Positions 1 to 15,400 of a stretch of 64,000 bases of DNA are shown in pieces; the stretch's first letter is position 1, and each line of letters starts with the position of its first letter. Under the pieces are notes generated by a model that searched no databases, had not been told where the DNA came from, and was given only the letters and a program-made list of their open reading frames with translations. The DNA is from Balanoglossus misakiensis (lineage: Eukaryota > Hemichordata): positions 1,364,001-1,428,000 of the forward strand of contig CM082580.2 in the NCBI GenBank assembly GCA_040954595.2. The letters are read 5' to 3'. Both the position numbers and the translations under genes were made by a program.

Positions 1-3000
1 ATTTTGCAAAGTCGAAAATTTGTAATTTTTTGATGATTTTCACCCATGATTTTTTTTCAAAAATCAACGAACCCATGATTTTTTTTCAAAAATCGACAAA
101 ATTTTGAGATTTTGCAAAGTCGAAAATTTGTCATTTTTTGATGATTTTCACCCATGATTTTTCTCAAAAATCGACGAAATTTTGAGATTTTGCAAAGTCG
201 AAAATTTGTAATTTTTTGATGATTTTCACCCATGATTTTTTTTCAAAAATCGACGAAATTTTGAGATTTTGCAATGTCGAAAATTTGTCATTTATTAATG
301 ATTTTCACCCATGATTTTTTTTCAAAAATCGACAAATTTTTGAGATTTTGCAAAGTCGAAAATTTGTAATTTTTTGATGATTTTCACCCATGTTTTTTTT
401 CAAAATTGAACGATCCCATGATTTTTTTCAAAAATCGACGAAATTTTGAGATTTTGCAAAGTCGAAAATTTGTCATTTTTTGATGATTTTCACCCATGAT
501 TTTTTTCAAAAATCGACAAAATTTTTAGATTTTGCAAAGTCGAAAATTTGTAATTTTTTGATGATTTTTACCCATGATTTTTTTTTTCAAAAATCGACGA
601 AATTTTGAGATTTTGCAAATTCGAAAATTTGTAATTTTTTGATGATTTTCACCTTTTTTTTTCAAAAATCAACGAACCCATGATTTTTTTTCAAAAATCT
701 ACGAAATTTTGAGATTTTGCAAAGTCGAAAATTTGTCATTTTTTGATGATTTTCACCCATGATTTTTTTCAAAAATCGACAAAATTTTTAGATTTTGCAA
801 AGTCGAAAATTTGTAATTTTTTGATGATTTTTACCCATGATTTTTTTTTTCAAAAATCGACGAAATTTTGAGATTTTGCAAAGACGAAAATTTGTAATTT
901 TTTGATGATTTTCACCCATATTTTTTTTCAAAATTGAACGAACCCATGATTTTTTTCAAAAATCGACGAAATTTTGAGATTTTGCAAAGTCGAAAATTTG
1001 TCATTTTTTGATGATTTTCACCCATGATTTTTTTCAAAAATCGACAAAATTTTTAGATTTTGCAAAGTCGAAAATTTGTAATTTTTTGATGATTTTTACC
1101 CATGATTTTTTTTTTTCAAAAATCGACGAAATTTTGAGATTTTGCAAAGACGAAAATTTGTAATTTTTTGATGATTTTCACCCATGACTTTTTTTCAAAA
1201 ATTTACGAAATTTTGAGATTTTGCAAAGTCGAAAATTTGTCATTTTTTGATGATTTTCACCCATGATTTTTCTCAAAAATCGACGAAATTTTGAGATTTT
1301 GCAAAGTCGAAAATTTGTAATTTTTTGATGATTTTCACCCATGATTTTTTTTCAAAAATCAACGAACCCATGATTTTTTTTCAAAAATCGACAAAATTTT
1401 GAGATTTTGCAAAGTCGAAAATTTGTCATTTTTTGATGATTTTCACCCATGATTTTTCTCAAAAATCGACGAAATTTTGAGATTTTGCAAAGTCGAAAAT
1501 TTGTAATTTTTTGATGATTTTCACCCATGATTTTTTTTCAAAAATCGACGAAATTTTGAGATTTTGCAATGTCGAAAATTTGTCATTTATTAATGATTTT
1601 CACCCATGATTTTTTTTCAAAAATCGACAAATTTTTGAGATTTTGCAAAGTCGAAAATTTGTAATTTTTTGATGATTTTCACCCATGTTTTTTTTCAAAA
1701 TTGAACGATCCCATGATTTTTTTCAAAAATCGACGAAATTTTGAGATTTTGCAAAGTCGAAAATTTGTCATTTTTTGATGATTTTCACCCATGATTTTTT
1801 TCAAAAATCGACAAAATTTTTAGATTTTGCAAAGTCGAAAATTTGTAATTTTTTGATGATTTTTACCCATGATTTTTTTTTTCAAAAATCGACGAAATTT
1901 TGAGATTTTGCAAATTCGAAAATTTGTAATTTTTTGATGATTTTCACCTTTTTTTTTCAAAAATCAACGAACCCATGATTTTTTTTCAAAAATCTACGAA
2001 ATTTTGAGATTTTGCAAAGTCGAAAATTTGTCATTTTTTGATGATTTTCACCCATGATTTTTTTCAAAAATCGACAAAATTTTTAGATTTTGCAAAGTCG
2101 AAAATTTGTAATTTTTTGATGATTTTTACCCATGATTTTTTTTTTCAAAAATCGACGAAATTTTGAGATTTTGCAAAGACGAAAATTTGTAATTTTTTGA
2201 TGATTTTCACCCATATTTTTTTTCAAAATTGAACGAACCCATGATTTTTTTCAAAAATCGACGAAATTTTGAGATTTTGCAAAGTCGAAAATTTGTCATT
2301 TTTTGATGATTTTCACCCATGATTTTTTTCAAAAATCGACGAAATTTTGAGATTTTGCAAAGTCGAAAATGTGTCATTTTTTGATGATTTTCACCCATGA
2401 TTTTTTTCAAAAATCGACAAAATTTTGAGATTTTGCAAATTCGAAAATTTGTAATTTTTTGATGATTTTCACCCATGTTTTTTTTCAAAAATCAACGAAC
2501 CCATGATTTTTTTTCAAAAATCGACAAAATTTTGAGATTTTGCAAAGTCGAAAATTTGTAATTTTTTGATGATTTTCACCATGATTTTTTTTTAAAAAAT
2601 GACGAAATTTTGAGATTTTGCAAAGACGAAAATTTGTAATTTTTTGATGATTTTCACCCATGATTTTTTTTCAAAAATGTACGAAATTTTGAGATTTTGC
2701 AAAGTCGAAAATTTGTCATTTTTTGATGATTTTCACCCATGATTTTTTTCAAAAATCGACGAAATTTGAGATTTTGCAAAGTCGAAAATTTGTCATTTTT
2801 TGATGATTTTCACCCGTTTTTTTTCAAAAATCTACGAAATTTTGAGATTTTGCAAAGTCGAAAATTTGTCATTTTTTGATGATTTTCACCCATGATTTTT
2901 TTCAAAAATCGACAAAATTTTTAGATTTTGCAAAGTCGAAAATTTGTAATTTTTTGATGATTTTTACCCATGATTTTTTTTTTTCAAAAATCGACGAAAT

Positions 3001-5640
3001 TTTGAGATTTTGCAAAGACGAAAATTTGTAATTTTTTGATGATTTTCACCCATGACTTTTTTTCAAAAATTTACGAAATTTTGAGATTTTGCAAAGTCGA
3101 AAATTTGTCATTTTTTGATGATTTTCACCCATGATTTTTCTCAAAAATCGACGAAATTTTGAGATTTTGCAAAGTCGAAAATTTGTAATTTTTTGATGAT
3201 TTTCACCCATGATTTTTTTTCAAAAATCAACGAACCCATGATTTTTTTTCAAAAATCGACAAAATTTTGAGATTTTGCAAAGTCGAAAATTTGTCATTTT
3301 TTGATGATTTTCACCCATGATTTTTCTCAAAAATCGACGAAATTTTGAGATTTTGCAAAGTCGAAAATTTGTAATTTTTTGATGATTTTCACCCATGATT
3401 TTTTTTCAAAAATCGACGAAATTTTGAGATTTTGCAATGTCGAAAATTTGTCATTTATTAATGATTTTCACCCATGATTTTTTTTCAAAAATCGACAAAT
3501 TTTTGAGATTTTGCAAAGTCGAAAATTTGTAATTTTTTGATGATTTTCACCCATGTTTTTTTTCAAAATTGAACGATCCCATGATTTTTTTCAAAAATCG
3601 ACGAAATTTTGAGATTTTGCAAAGTCGAAAATTTGTCATTTTTTGATGATTTTCACCCATGATTTTTTTCAAAAATCGACAAAATTTTTAGATTTTGCAA
3701 AGTCGAAAATTTGTAATTTTTTGATGATTTTTACCCATGATTTTTTTTTTCAAAAATCGACGAAATTTTGAGATTTTGCAAATTCGAAAATTTGTAATTT
3801 TTTGATGATTTTCACCTTTTTTTTTCAAAAATCAACGAACCCATGATTTTTTTTCAAAAATCTACGAAATTTTGAGATTTTGCAAAGTCGAAAATTTGTC
3901 ATTTTTTGATGATTTTCACCCATGATTTTTTTCAAAAATCGACAAAATTTTTAGATTTTGCAAAGTCGAAAATTTGTAATTTTTTGATGATTTTTACCCA
4001 TGATTTTTTTTTTCAAAAATCGACGAAATTTTGAGATTTTGCAAAGACGAAAATTTGTAATTTTTTGATGATTTTCACCCATATTTTTTTTCAAAATTGA
4101 ACGAACCCATGATTTTTTTCAAAAATCGACGAAATTTTGAGATTTTGCAAAGTCGAAAATTTGTCATTTTTTGATGATTTTCACCCATGATTTTTTTCAA
4201 AAATCGACAAAATTTTTAGATTTTGCAAAGTCGAAAATTTGTAATTTTTTGATGATTTTTACCCATGATTTTTTTTTTTCAAAAATCGACGAAATTTTGA
4301 GATTTTGCAAAGACGAAAATTTGTAATTTTTTGATGATTTTCACCCATGACTTTTTTTCAAAAATTTACGAAATTTTGAGATTTTGCAAAGTCGAAAATT
4401 TGTCATTTTTTGATGATTTTCACCCATGATTTTTCTCAAAAATCGACGAAATTTTGAGATTTTGCAAAGTCGAAAATTTGTAATTTTTTGATGATTTTCA
4501 CCCATGATTTTTTTTCAAAAATCAACGAACCCATGATTTTTTTTCAAAAATCGACAAAATTTTGAGATTTTGCAAAGTCGAAAATTTGTCATTTTTTGAT
4601 GATTTTCACCCATGATTTTTCTCAAAAATCGACGAAATTTTGAGATTTTGCAAAGTCGAAAATTTGTAATTTTTTGATGATTTTCACCCATGATTTTTTT
4701 TCAAAAATCGACGAAATTTTGAGATTTTGCAATGTCGAAAATTTGTCATTTATTAATGATTTTCACCCATGATTTTTTTTCAAAAATCGACAAATTTTTG
4801 AGATTTTGCAAAGTCGAAAATTTGTAATTTTTTGATGATTTTCACCCATGTTTTTTTTCAAAATTGAACGATCCCATGATTTTTTTCAAAAATCGACGAA
4901 ATTTTGAGATTTTGCAAAGTCGAAAATTTGTCATTTTTTGATGATTTTCACCCATGATTTTTTTCAAAAATCGACAAAATTTTTAGATTTTGCAAAGTCG
5001 AAAATTTGTAATTTTTTGATGATTTTTACCCATGATTTTTTTTTTCAAAAATCGACGAAATTTTGAGATTTTGCAAATTCGAAAATTTGTAATTTTTTGA
5101 TGATTTTCACCTTTTTTTTTCAAAAATCAACGAACCCATGATTTTTTTTCAAAAATCTACGAAATTTTGAGATTTTGCAAAGTCGAAAATTTGTCATTTT
5201 TTGATGATTTTCACCCATGATTTTTTTCAAAAATCGACAAAATTTTTAGATTTTGCAAAGTCGAAAATTTGTAATTTTTTGATGATTTTTACCCATGATT
5301 TTTTTTTTCAAAAATCGACGAAATTTTGAGATTTTGCAAAGACGAAAATTTGTAATTTTTTGATGATTTTCACCCATATTTTTTTTCAAAATTGAACGAA
5401 CCCATGATTTTTTTCAAAAATCGACGAAATTTTGAGATTTTGCAAAGTCGAAAATTTGTCATTTTTTGATGATTTTCACCCATGATTTTTTTCAAAAATC
5501 GACGAAATTTTGAGATTTTGCAAAGTCGAAAATGTGTCATTTTTTGATGATTTTCACCCATGATTTTTTTCAAAAATCGACAAAATTTTGAGATTTTGCA
5601 AATTCGAAAATTTGTAATTTTTTGATGATTTTCACCCATG
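1..5640 (+). repeat. Higher-order repeat of 3,163 bp (1,295 + 1,868)
   Basis: A recognisable unit series (a long unit with caaaaatcaacgaacccatg followed by a tttttctcaaaaatcg unit) starts at 1, 1,296, 3,164 and 4,459, giving spacings of 1,295, 1,868 and 1,295 bp. Variant units such as the tcatttattaatgatt form and the cccatattttttttc form recur at the same offsets: the series at 2,207 reappears at 5,370, exactly 3,163 bp later. The array here therefore has two levels of order above the monomer. Copies look essentially identical by eye. Confidence 0.88.
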
Positions 5641-8600
5641 TTTTTTTTCAAAAATCAACGAACCCATGATTTTTTTTCAAAAATCGACAAAATTTTGAGA
5701 TTTTGCAAAGTCGAAAATTTGTCATTTTTTGATGATTTTCACCCATGATTTTTCTCAAAAATCGACGAAATTTTGCAAAGTCGAAAATTTGTAATTTTTT
5801 GATGATTTTCACCCATGATTTTTTTTCAAAAATCGACGAAATTTTGAGATTTTGCAAAGTCGAAAATTTGTCATTTATTAATGATTTTCACCCATGATTT
5901 TTTTTCAAAAATCGACAAAATTTTGAGATTTTGCAAAGTCGAAAATTTGTAATTTTTTGATGATTTTCACCCATGTTTTTTTTCAAAATTGAACGAACCC
6001 ATGATTTTTTTCAAAAATCGACGAAATTTTGAGATTTTGCAAAGTCGAAAATTTGTCATTTTTTGATGATTTTCACCCATGTTTTTTTTTTCAAAAATCG
6101 ACGAAATTTTGAGATTTTGCAAAGTCGAAAATTTGTCATTTATTAATGATTTTTACCCATGATTTTTTTTCAAAAATCGACAAATTTTTGAGATTTTGCA
6201 AAGTCGAAAATTTGTAATTTTTTGATGATTTTCACCCATGTTTTTTTTCAAAATTGAACGAACCCATGATTTTTTTCAAAAATCGACGAAATTTTGAGAT
6301 TTTGCAAAGTCGAAAATTTGTAATTTTTTGATGATTTTCACCCATGTTTTTTTTCAAAAATCAACGAACCCATGATTTTTTTTCAAAAATCGACAAAATT
6401 TTGAGATTTTGCAAAGTCGAAAATTTGTAATTTTTTGATGATTTTCACCCTTTTTTTTTCAAAAATCAACGAACCCATGATTTTTTTTCAAAAATCTACG
6501 AAATTTTGAGATTTTGCAAAGTCGAAAATTTGTCATTTTTTGATGATTTTCACCCATGATTTTTTTCAAAAATCGACAAAATTTTTAGATTTTGCAAAGT
6601 CGAAAATTTGTAATTTTTTGATGATTTTTACCCATGATTTTTTTTTTCAAAAATCGACGAAATTTTGAGATTTTGCAAAGACGAAAATTTGTAATTTTTT
6701 GATGATTTTCACCCATATTTTTTTTCAAAATTGAACGAACCCATGATTTTTTTCAAAAATCGACGAAATTTTGAGATTTTGCAAAGTCGAAAATTTGTCA
6801 TTTTTTGATGATTTTCACCCATGATTTTTCTCAAAAATCGACGAAATTTTGCAAAGTCGAAAATTTGTAATTTTTTGATGATTTTCACCCATGATTTTTT
6901 TTCAAAAATCGACGAAATTTTGAGATTTTGCAAAGTCGAAAATTTGTCATTTATTAATGATTTTCACCCATGATTTTTTTTCAAAAATCGACAAAATTTT
7001 GAGATTTTGCAAAGTCGAAAATTTGTAATTTTTTGATGATTTTCACCCATGTTTTTTTTCAAAATTGAACGAACCCATGATTTTTTTCAAAAATCGACGA
7101 AATTTTGAGATTTTGCAAAGTCGAAAATTTGTCATTTTTTGATGATTTTCACCCATGTTTTTTTTTTCAAAAATCGACGAAATTTTGAGATTTTGCAAAG
7201 TCGAAAATTTGTCATTTATTAATGATTTTTACCCATGATTTTTTTTCAAAAATCGACAAATTTTTGAGATTTTGCAAAGTCGAAAATTTGTAATTTTTTG
7301 ATGATTTTCACCCATGTTTTTTTTCAAAATTGAACGAACCCATGATTTTTTTCAAAAATCGACGAAATTTTGAGATTTTGCAAAGTCGAAAATTTGTAAT
7401 TTTTTGATGATTTTCACCCATGTTTTTTTTCAAAAATCAACGAACCCATGATTTTTTTTCAAAAATCGACAAAATTTTGAGATTTTGCAAAGTCGAAAAT
7501 TTGTAATTTTTTGATGATTTTCACCCTTTTTTTTTCAAAAATCAACGAACCCATGATTTTTTTTCAAAAATCTACGAAATTTTGAGATTTTGCAAAGTCG
7601 AAAATTTGTCATTTTTTGATGATTTTCACCCATGATTTTTTTCAAAAATCGACAAAATTTTTAGATTTTGCAAAGTCGAAAATTTGTAATTTTTTGATGA
7701 TTTTTACCCATGATTTTTTTTTTCAAAAATCGACGAAATTTTGAGATTTTGCAAAGACGAAAATTTGTAATTTTTTGATGATTTTCACCCATATTTTTTT
7801 TCAAAATTGAACGAACCCATGATTTTTTTCAAAAATCGACGAAATTTTGAGATTTTGCAAAGTCGAAAATTTGTCATTTTTTGATGATTTTCACCCATGA
7901 TTTTTTTCAAAAATCGACGAAATTTTGAGATTTTGCAAAGTCGAAAATGTGTCATTTTTTGATGATTTTCACCCATAATTTTTTTCAAAAATCGACAAAA
8001 TTTTGAGATTTTGCAAATTCGAAAATTTGTAATTTTTTGATGATTTTCACCCATGTTTTTTTTCAAAAATCAACGAACCCATGATTTTTTTTCAAAAATC
8101 GACAAAATTTTGAGATTTTGCAAAGTCGAAAATTTGTCATTTTTTGATGATTTTCACCCATGATTTTTCTCAAAAATCGACGAAATTTTGCAAAGTCGAA
8201 AATTTGTAATTTTTTGATGATTTTCACCCATGATTTTTTTTCAAAAATCGACGAAATTTTGAGATTTTGCAAAGTCAAAAATTTGTCATTTATTAATGAT
8301 TTTCACCCATGATTTTTTTTCAAAAATCGACAAAATTTTGAGATTTTGCAAAGTCGAAAATTTGTAATTTTTTGATGATTTTCACCCATGTTTTTTTTCA
8401 AAATTGAACGAACCCATGATTTTTTTCAAAAATCGACGAAATTTTGAGATTTTGCAAAGTCGAAAATTTGTCATTTTTTGATGATTTTCACCCATGTTTT
8501 TTTTTTCAAAAATCGACGAAATTTTGAGATTTTGCAAAGTCGAAAATTTGTCATTTATTAATGATTTTTACCCATGATTTTTTTTCAAAAATCGACAAAT

Positions 8601-9470
8601 TTTTGAGATTTTGCAAAGTCGAAAATTTGTAATTTTTTGATGATTTTCACCCATGTTTTTTTTCAAAATTGAACGAACCCATGATTTTTTTCAAAAATCG
8701 ACGAAATTTTGAGATTTTGCAATGTCGAAAATTTGTAATTTTTTGATGATTTTCACCCATGTTTTTTTTCAAAAATCAACGAACCCATGATTTTTTTTCA
8801 AAAATCGACAAAATTTTGAGATTTTGCAAAGTCGAAAATTTGTAATTTTTTGATGATTTTCACCCTTTTTTTTTCAAAAATCAACGAACCCATGATTTTT
8901 TTTCAAAAATCTACGAAATTTTGAGATTTTGCAAAGTCGAAAATTTGTCATTTTTTGATGATTTTCACCCATGATTTTTTTCAAAAATCGACAAAATTTT
9001 TAGATTTTGCAAAGTCGAAAATTTGTAATTTTTTGATGATTTTTACCCATGATTTTTTTTTTCAAAAATCGACGAAATTTTGAGATTTTGCAAAGACGAA
9101 AATTTGTAATTTTTTGATGATTTTCACCCATATTTTTTTTCAAAATTGAACGAACCCATGATTTTTTTCAAAAATCGACGAAATTTTGAGATTTTGCAAA
9201 GTCGAAAATTTGTCATTTTTTGATGATTTTCACCCATGATTTTTCTCAAAAATCGACGAAATTTTGCAAAGTCGAAAATTTGTAATTTTTTGATGATTTT
9301 CACCCATGATTTTTTTTCAAAAATCGACGAAATTTTGAGATTTTGCAAAGTCGAAAATTTGTCATTTATTAATGATTTTCACCCATGATTTTTTTTCAAA
9401 AATCGACAAAATTTTGAGATTTTGCAAAGTCGAAAATTTGTAATTTTTTGATGATTTTCACCCATGTTTT
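5370..9470 (+). repeat. Higher-order repeat of 2,415 bp
   Basis: Variant series at 5,370, 5,648 and 6,709 recur at 7,785, 8,063 and 9,124, each 2,415 bp later. The second copy differs by rare single changes, such as cccataatt near 7,975 in place of cccatgatt, and breaks off near 9,470 where the next long unit differs. This block also contains the shortened unit in which gattttg is missing between cgaaattttg and caaagtcg (near 5,770, 6,850, 8,190 and 9,265). Confidence 0.86.
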
Positions 9471-12400
9471 TTTTCAAAAATCAACGAACCCATGATTTTT
9501 TTTCAAAAATCGACAAAATTTTGAGATTTTGCAAAGTCGAAAATTTGTAATTTTTTGATGATTTTCACCCTTTTTTTTTTTCAAAAATCAACGAACCCAT
9601 GATTTTTTTTCAAAAATCTACGAAATTTTGAGATTTTGCAAAGTCGAAAATTTGTCATTTTTTGATGATTTTCACCCATGATTTTTTTCAAAAATCGACA
9701 AAATTTTTAGATTTTGCAAAGTCGAAAATTTGTAATTTTTTGATGATTTTTACCCATGATTTTTTTTTTCAAAAATCGACGAAATTTTGAGATTTTGCAA
9801 AGACGAAAATTTGTAATTTTTTGATGATTTTCACCCATATTTTTTTTCAAAATTGAACGAACCCATGATTTTTTTCAAAAATCGACGAAATTTTGAGATT
9901 TTGCAAAGTCGAAAATTTGTCATTTATTAATGATTTTCACCCATGATTTTTTTTCAAAAATCGACGAAATTTTGAGATTTTGCAAAGTCGAAAATGTGTC
10001 ATTTTTTGATGATTTTCACCCATGATTTTTTTCAAAAATCGACAAAATTTTGAGATTTTGCAAATTCGAAAATTTGTAATTTTTTGATGATTTTCACCCA
10101 TGTTTTTTTTCAAAAATCAACGAACCCATGATTTTTTTTCAAAAATCGACAAAATTTTGAGATTTTGCAAAGTCGAAAATTTGTCATTTTTTGATGATTT
10201 TCACCCATGATTTTTCTCAAAAATCGACGAAATTTTGCAAAGTCGAAAATTTGTAATTTTTTGATGATTTTCACCCATGATTTTTTTTCAAAAATCGACG
10301 AAATTTTGAGATTTTGCAAAGTCGAAAATTTGTCATTTATTAATGATTTTCACCCATGATTTTTTTTCAAAAATCGACAAAATTTTGAGATTTTGCAAAG
10401 TCGAAAATTTGTAATTTTTTGATGATTTTCACCCATGTTTTTTTTCAAAATTGAACGAACCCATGATTTTTTTCATAAATCGACGAAATTTTGAGATTTT
10501 GCAAAGTCGAAAATTTGTCATTTTTTGATGATTTTCACCCATGTTTTTTTTTCAAAAATCGACGAAATTTTGAGATTTTGCAAAGTCGAAAATTTGTCAT
10601 TTATTAATGATTTTCACCCATGATTTTTTTTCAAAAATCGACAAATTTTTGAGATTTTGCAAAGTCGAAAATTTGTAATTTTTTGATGATTTTCACCCAT
10701 GTTTTTTTTCAAAATTGAACGAACCCATGATTTTTTTCAAAAATCGACGAAATTTTGAGATTTTGCAAAGTCGAAAATTTGTCATTTTTTGATGATTTTC
10801 ACCCATGATTTTTTTCAAAAATCGACAAAATTTTGAGATTTTGCAAAGTCGAAAATTTGTAATTTTTTGATGATTTTTACCCATGATTTTTTTTTTCAAA
10901 AATCGACGAAATTTTGAGATTTTGCAAATTCGAAAATTTGTAATTTTTTGATGATTTTCACCCTTTTTTTTTCAAAAATCAACGAACCCATGATTTTTTT
11001 TCAAAAATCTACGAAATTTTGAGATTTTGCAAAGTCGAAAATTTGTCATTTTTTGATGATTTTCACCCATGATTTTTTTCAAAAATCGACAAAATTTTTA
11101 GATTTTGCAAAGTCGAAAATTTGTAATTTTTTGATGATTTTTACCCATGATTTTTTTTTTCAAAAATCGACGAAATTTTGAGATTTTGCAAAGACGAAAA
11201 TTTGTAATTTTTTGATGATTTTCACCCATATTTTTTTTCAAAATTGAACGAACCCATGATTTTTTTCAAAAATCGACGAAATTTTGAGATTTTGCAAAGT
11301 CGAAAATTTGTCATTTTTTGATGATTTTCACCCATGATTTTTTTCAAAAATCGACGAAATTTTGAGATTTTGCAAAGTCGAAAATGTGTCATTTTTTGAT
11401 GATTTTCACCCATGATTTTTTTCAAAAATCGACAAAATTTTGAGATTTTGCAAATTCGAAAATTTGTAATTTTTTGATGATTTTCACCCATGTTTTTTTT
11501 CAAAAATCAACGAACCCATGATTTTTTTTCAAAAATCGACAAAATTTTGAGATTTTGCAAAGTCGAAAATTTGTCATTTTTTGATGATTTTCACCCATGA
11601 TTTTTCTCAAAAATCGACGAAATTTTGAGATTTTGCAAAGTCGAAAATTTGTAATTTTTTGATGATTTTCACCCATGATTTTTTTTCAAAAATCGACGAA
11701 ATTTTGAGATTTTGCAAAGTCGAAAATTTGTCATTTATTAATGATTTTCACCCATGATTTTTTTTCAAAAATCGACAAAATTTTGAGATTTTGCAAAGTC
11801 GAAAATTTGTAATTTTTTGATGATTTTCACCCATGTTTTTTTTCAAAATTGAACGAACCCATGATTTTTTTCAAAAATCGACGAAATTTTGAGATTTTGC
11901 AAAGTCGAAAATTTGTCATTTTTTGATGATTTTTTCCCATGATTTTGTTTTTCAAAAATCGACCAAATTTTGAGATTTTGCAAAGACAAAAAATTGTCAT
12001 TTTTTGATGATTTTCACCCATGATTTTTTTCAAAAATCGACGAAATTTTGAGATTTTGCAAAGACGAAAATTTGTCGTTTTTTGATGATTTTCACCCATG
12101 ATTTTTCTCAAAAATCGACGAAATTTTGAGATTTTGCAAAGTCGAAAATTTGTCATTTTTTGATGATTTTCACCCATGATTCTTTTCAAAAATCGACGAA
12201 ATTTGAGATTTTGCAAAGTCGAAAATTTGTCATTTTTTGATGATTTTTACCCATGATTTTTTTTTTCAAAAATCGACCAAATTTTGAGATTTTGCAAAGA
12301 CGAAAATTTGTCATTTTTTGATGATTTTCACCCATGATTTTTCTCAAAAATCGACGAAATTTTGAGATTTTGCAAAGTCAAAAATTTGTCATTTTTTGAT

Positions 12401-15400
12401 GATTTTCACCCATGATTTTTTTCAAAAATCGACGAAATTTAAGATTTTGCAAAGTCGAAAATTTGTCATTTTTTGATGATTTTCACCCATGATTTTTTTC
12501 AAAAATCGACGAAATTTTGAGATTTTGCAAAGTCGAAAATTTGTCATTTTTTGATAATTTTTTCCTATGATTTTTCTCAAAAATCGACGAAATTTTGAGA
12601 TTTTGCAAAGTCAAAAATTTGTCATTTTTTGATGATTTTCACCCATGATTTTTTTCAAAAATCGACGAAATTTAAGATTTTGCAAAGTCGAAAATTTGTC
12701 ATTTTTTGATGATTTTTTCCCATGATTTTGTTTTTCAAAAATCGACCAAATTTTGAGATTTTGCAAAGACAAAAAATTGTCATTTTTTGATGATTTTCAC
12801 CCATGATTTTTTTCAAAAATCGACGAAATTTTGAGATTTTGCAAAGACGAAAATTTGTCGTTTTTTGATGATTTTCACCCATGATTCTTTTCAAAAATCG
12901 ACGAAATTTAAGATTTTGCAAAGTCGAAAATTTGTAATTTTTTGATGATTTTTACCCATGATTTTTTTTTCAAAAATCGACGAAATTTTGAGATTTTGCA
13001 AAGACGAAACTTTTTAATTTTTTGATGATTTTCACCCATGACTTTTTTTCAAAAATTTACGAAATTTTGAGATTTTGCAAAGTCGAAAATTTGTCATTTT
13101 TTGATGATTTTCACCCATGATTTTTTTCAAAAATCGACGAAATTTTGAGATTTTGCAAAGTCGAAAATTTGTCATTTTTTGATGATTTTCACCCATGATT
13201 TTTTTCAAAAATCGACAAAATTTTTAGATTTTGCAAAGTCGAAAATTTGTCATTTTTTGATTATTTTCACCCATGATTTTTTTCAAAAATCGACAAAATT
13301 TTTAGATTTTGCAAAGTCGACAATTTGTCATTTTTTGATGATTTTCACCATGATTTTTTTTTAAAAAATGACGAAATTTTGAGATTTTGCAAAGACGAAA
13401 ATTTGTAATTTTTTGATGATTTTCACCCATGATTTTTTTTCAAAAATGTACGAAATTTTGAGATTTTGCAAAGTCGAAAATTTGTAATTTTTTGATGATT
13501 TTCACCCATGATTTTTTTTCAAAAATCAACGAACCCATGATTTTTTTTCAAAAATCGACAAAATTTTGAGATTTTGCAAAGTCGAAAATTTGTCATTTTT
13601 TGATGATTTTCACCCATGATTTTTCTCAAAAATCGACGAAATTTTGAGATTTTGCAAAGTCGAAAATTTGTAATTTTTTGATGATTTTCACCCATGATTT
13701 TTTTTCAAAAATCGACGAAATTTTGAGATTTTGCAATGTCGAAAATTTGTCATTTATTAATGATTTTCACCCATGATTTTTTTTCAAAAATCGACAAATT
13801 TTTGAGATTTTGCAAAGTCGAAAATTTGTAATTTTTTGATGATTTTCACCCATGTTTTTTTTCAAAATTGAACGAACCCATGATTTTTTTCAAAAATCGA
13901 CGAAATTTTGAGATTTTGCAAAGTCGAAAATTTGTCATTTTTTGATGATTTTCACCCATGATTTTTTTCAAAAATCGACAAAATTTTGAGATTTTGCAAA
14001 GTCGAAAATTTGTAATTTTTTGATGATTTTTACCCATGATTTTTTTTTTCAAAAATCGACGAAATTTTGAGATTTTGCAAATTCGAAAATTTGTAATTTT
14101 TTGATGATTTTCACCCTTTTTTTTAAAAAAATCAACGAACCCATGATTTTTTTTCAAAAATCTACGAAATTTTGAGATTTTGCAAAGTCGAAAATTTGTC
14201 ATTTTTTGATGATTTTCACCCATGATTTTTTTCAAAAATCGACAAAATTTTTAGATTTTGCAAAGTCGAAAATTTGTAATTTTTTGATGATTTTTACCCA
14301 TGATTTTTTTTTTCAAAAATCGACGAAATTTTGAGATTTTGCAAAGACGAAAATTTGTAATTTTTTGATGATTTTCACCCATATTTTTTTTCAAAATTGA
14401 ACGAACCCATGATTTTTTTCAAAAATCGACGAAATTTTGAGATTTTGCAAAGTCGAAAATTTGTCATTTTTTGATGATTTTCACCCATGATTTTTTTCAA
14501 AAATCGACGAAATTTTGAGATTTTGCAAAGTCGAAAATGTGTCATTTTTTGATGATTTTCACCCATGATTTTTTTCAAAAATCGACAAAATTTTTAGATT
14601 TTGCAAAGTCGAAAATTTGTAATTTTTTGATGATTTTTACCCATGATTTTTTTTTTCAAAAATCGACGAAATTTTGAGATTTTGCAAAGACGAAAATTTG
14701 TCATTTTTTGATGATTTTCACCCATGATTTTTTTCAAAAATCGACAAAATTTTTAGATTTTGCAAATTCGAAAATTTGTAATTTTTTGATGATTTTCACC
14801 CTTTTTTTTAAAAAAATCAACGAACCCATGATTTTTTTTCAAAAATCTACGAAATTTTGAGATTTTGCAAAGTCGAAAATTTGTCATTTTTTGATGATTT
14901 TCACCCATGATTTTTTTCAAAAATCGACAAAATTTTTAGATTTTGCAAAGTCGAAAATTTGTAATTTTTTGATGATTTTTACCCATGATTTTTTTTTTCA
15001 AAAATCGACGAAATTTTGAGATTTTGCAAAGACGAAAATTTGTAATTTTTTGATGATTTTCACCCATATTTTTTTTCAAAATTGAACGAACCCATGATTT
15101 TTTTCAAAAATCGACGAAATTTTGAGATTTTGCAAAGTCGAAAATTTGTCATTTTTTGATGATTTTCACCCATGATTTTTTTCAAAAATCGACGAAATTT
15201 TGAGATTTTGCAAAGTCGAAAATGTGTCATTTTTTGATGATTTTCACCCATGATTTTTTTCAAAAATCGACAAAATTTTGAGATTTTGCAAATTCGAAAA
15301 TTTGTAATTTTTTGATGATTTTCACCCATGTTTTTTTTCAAAAATCAACGAACCCATGATTTTTTTTCAAAAATCGACAAAATTTTGAGATTTTGCAAAG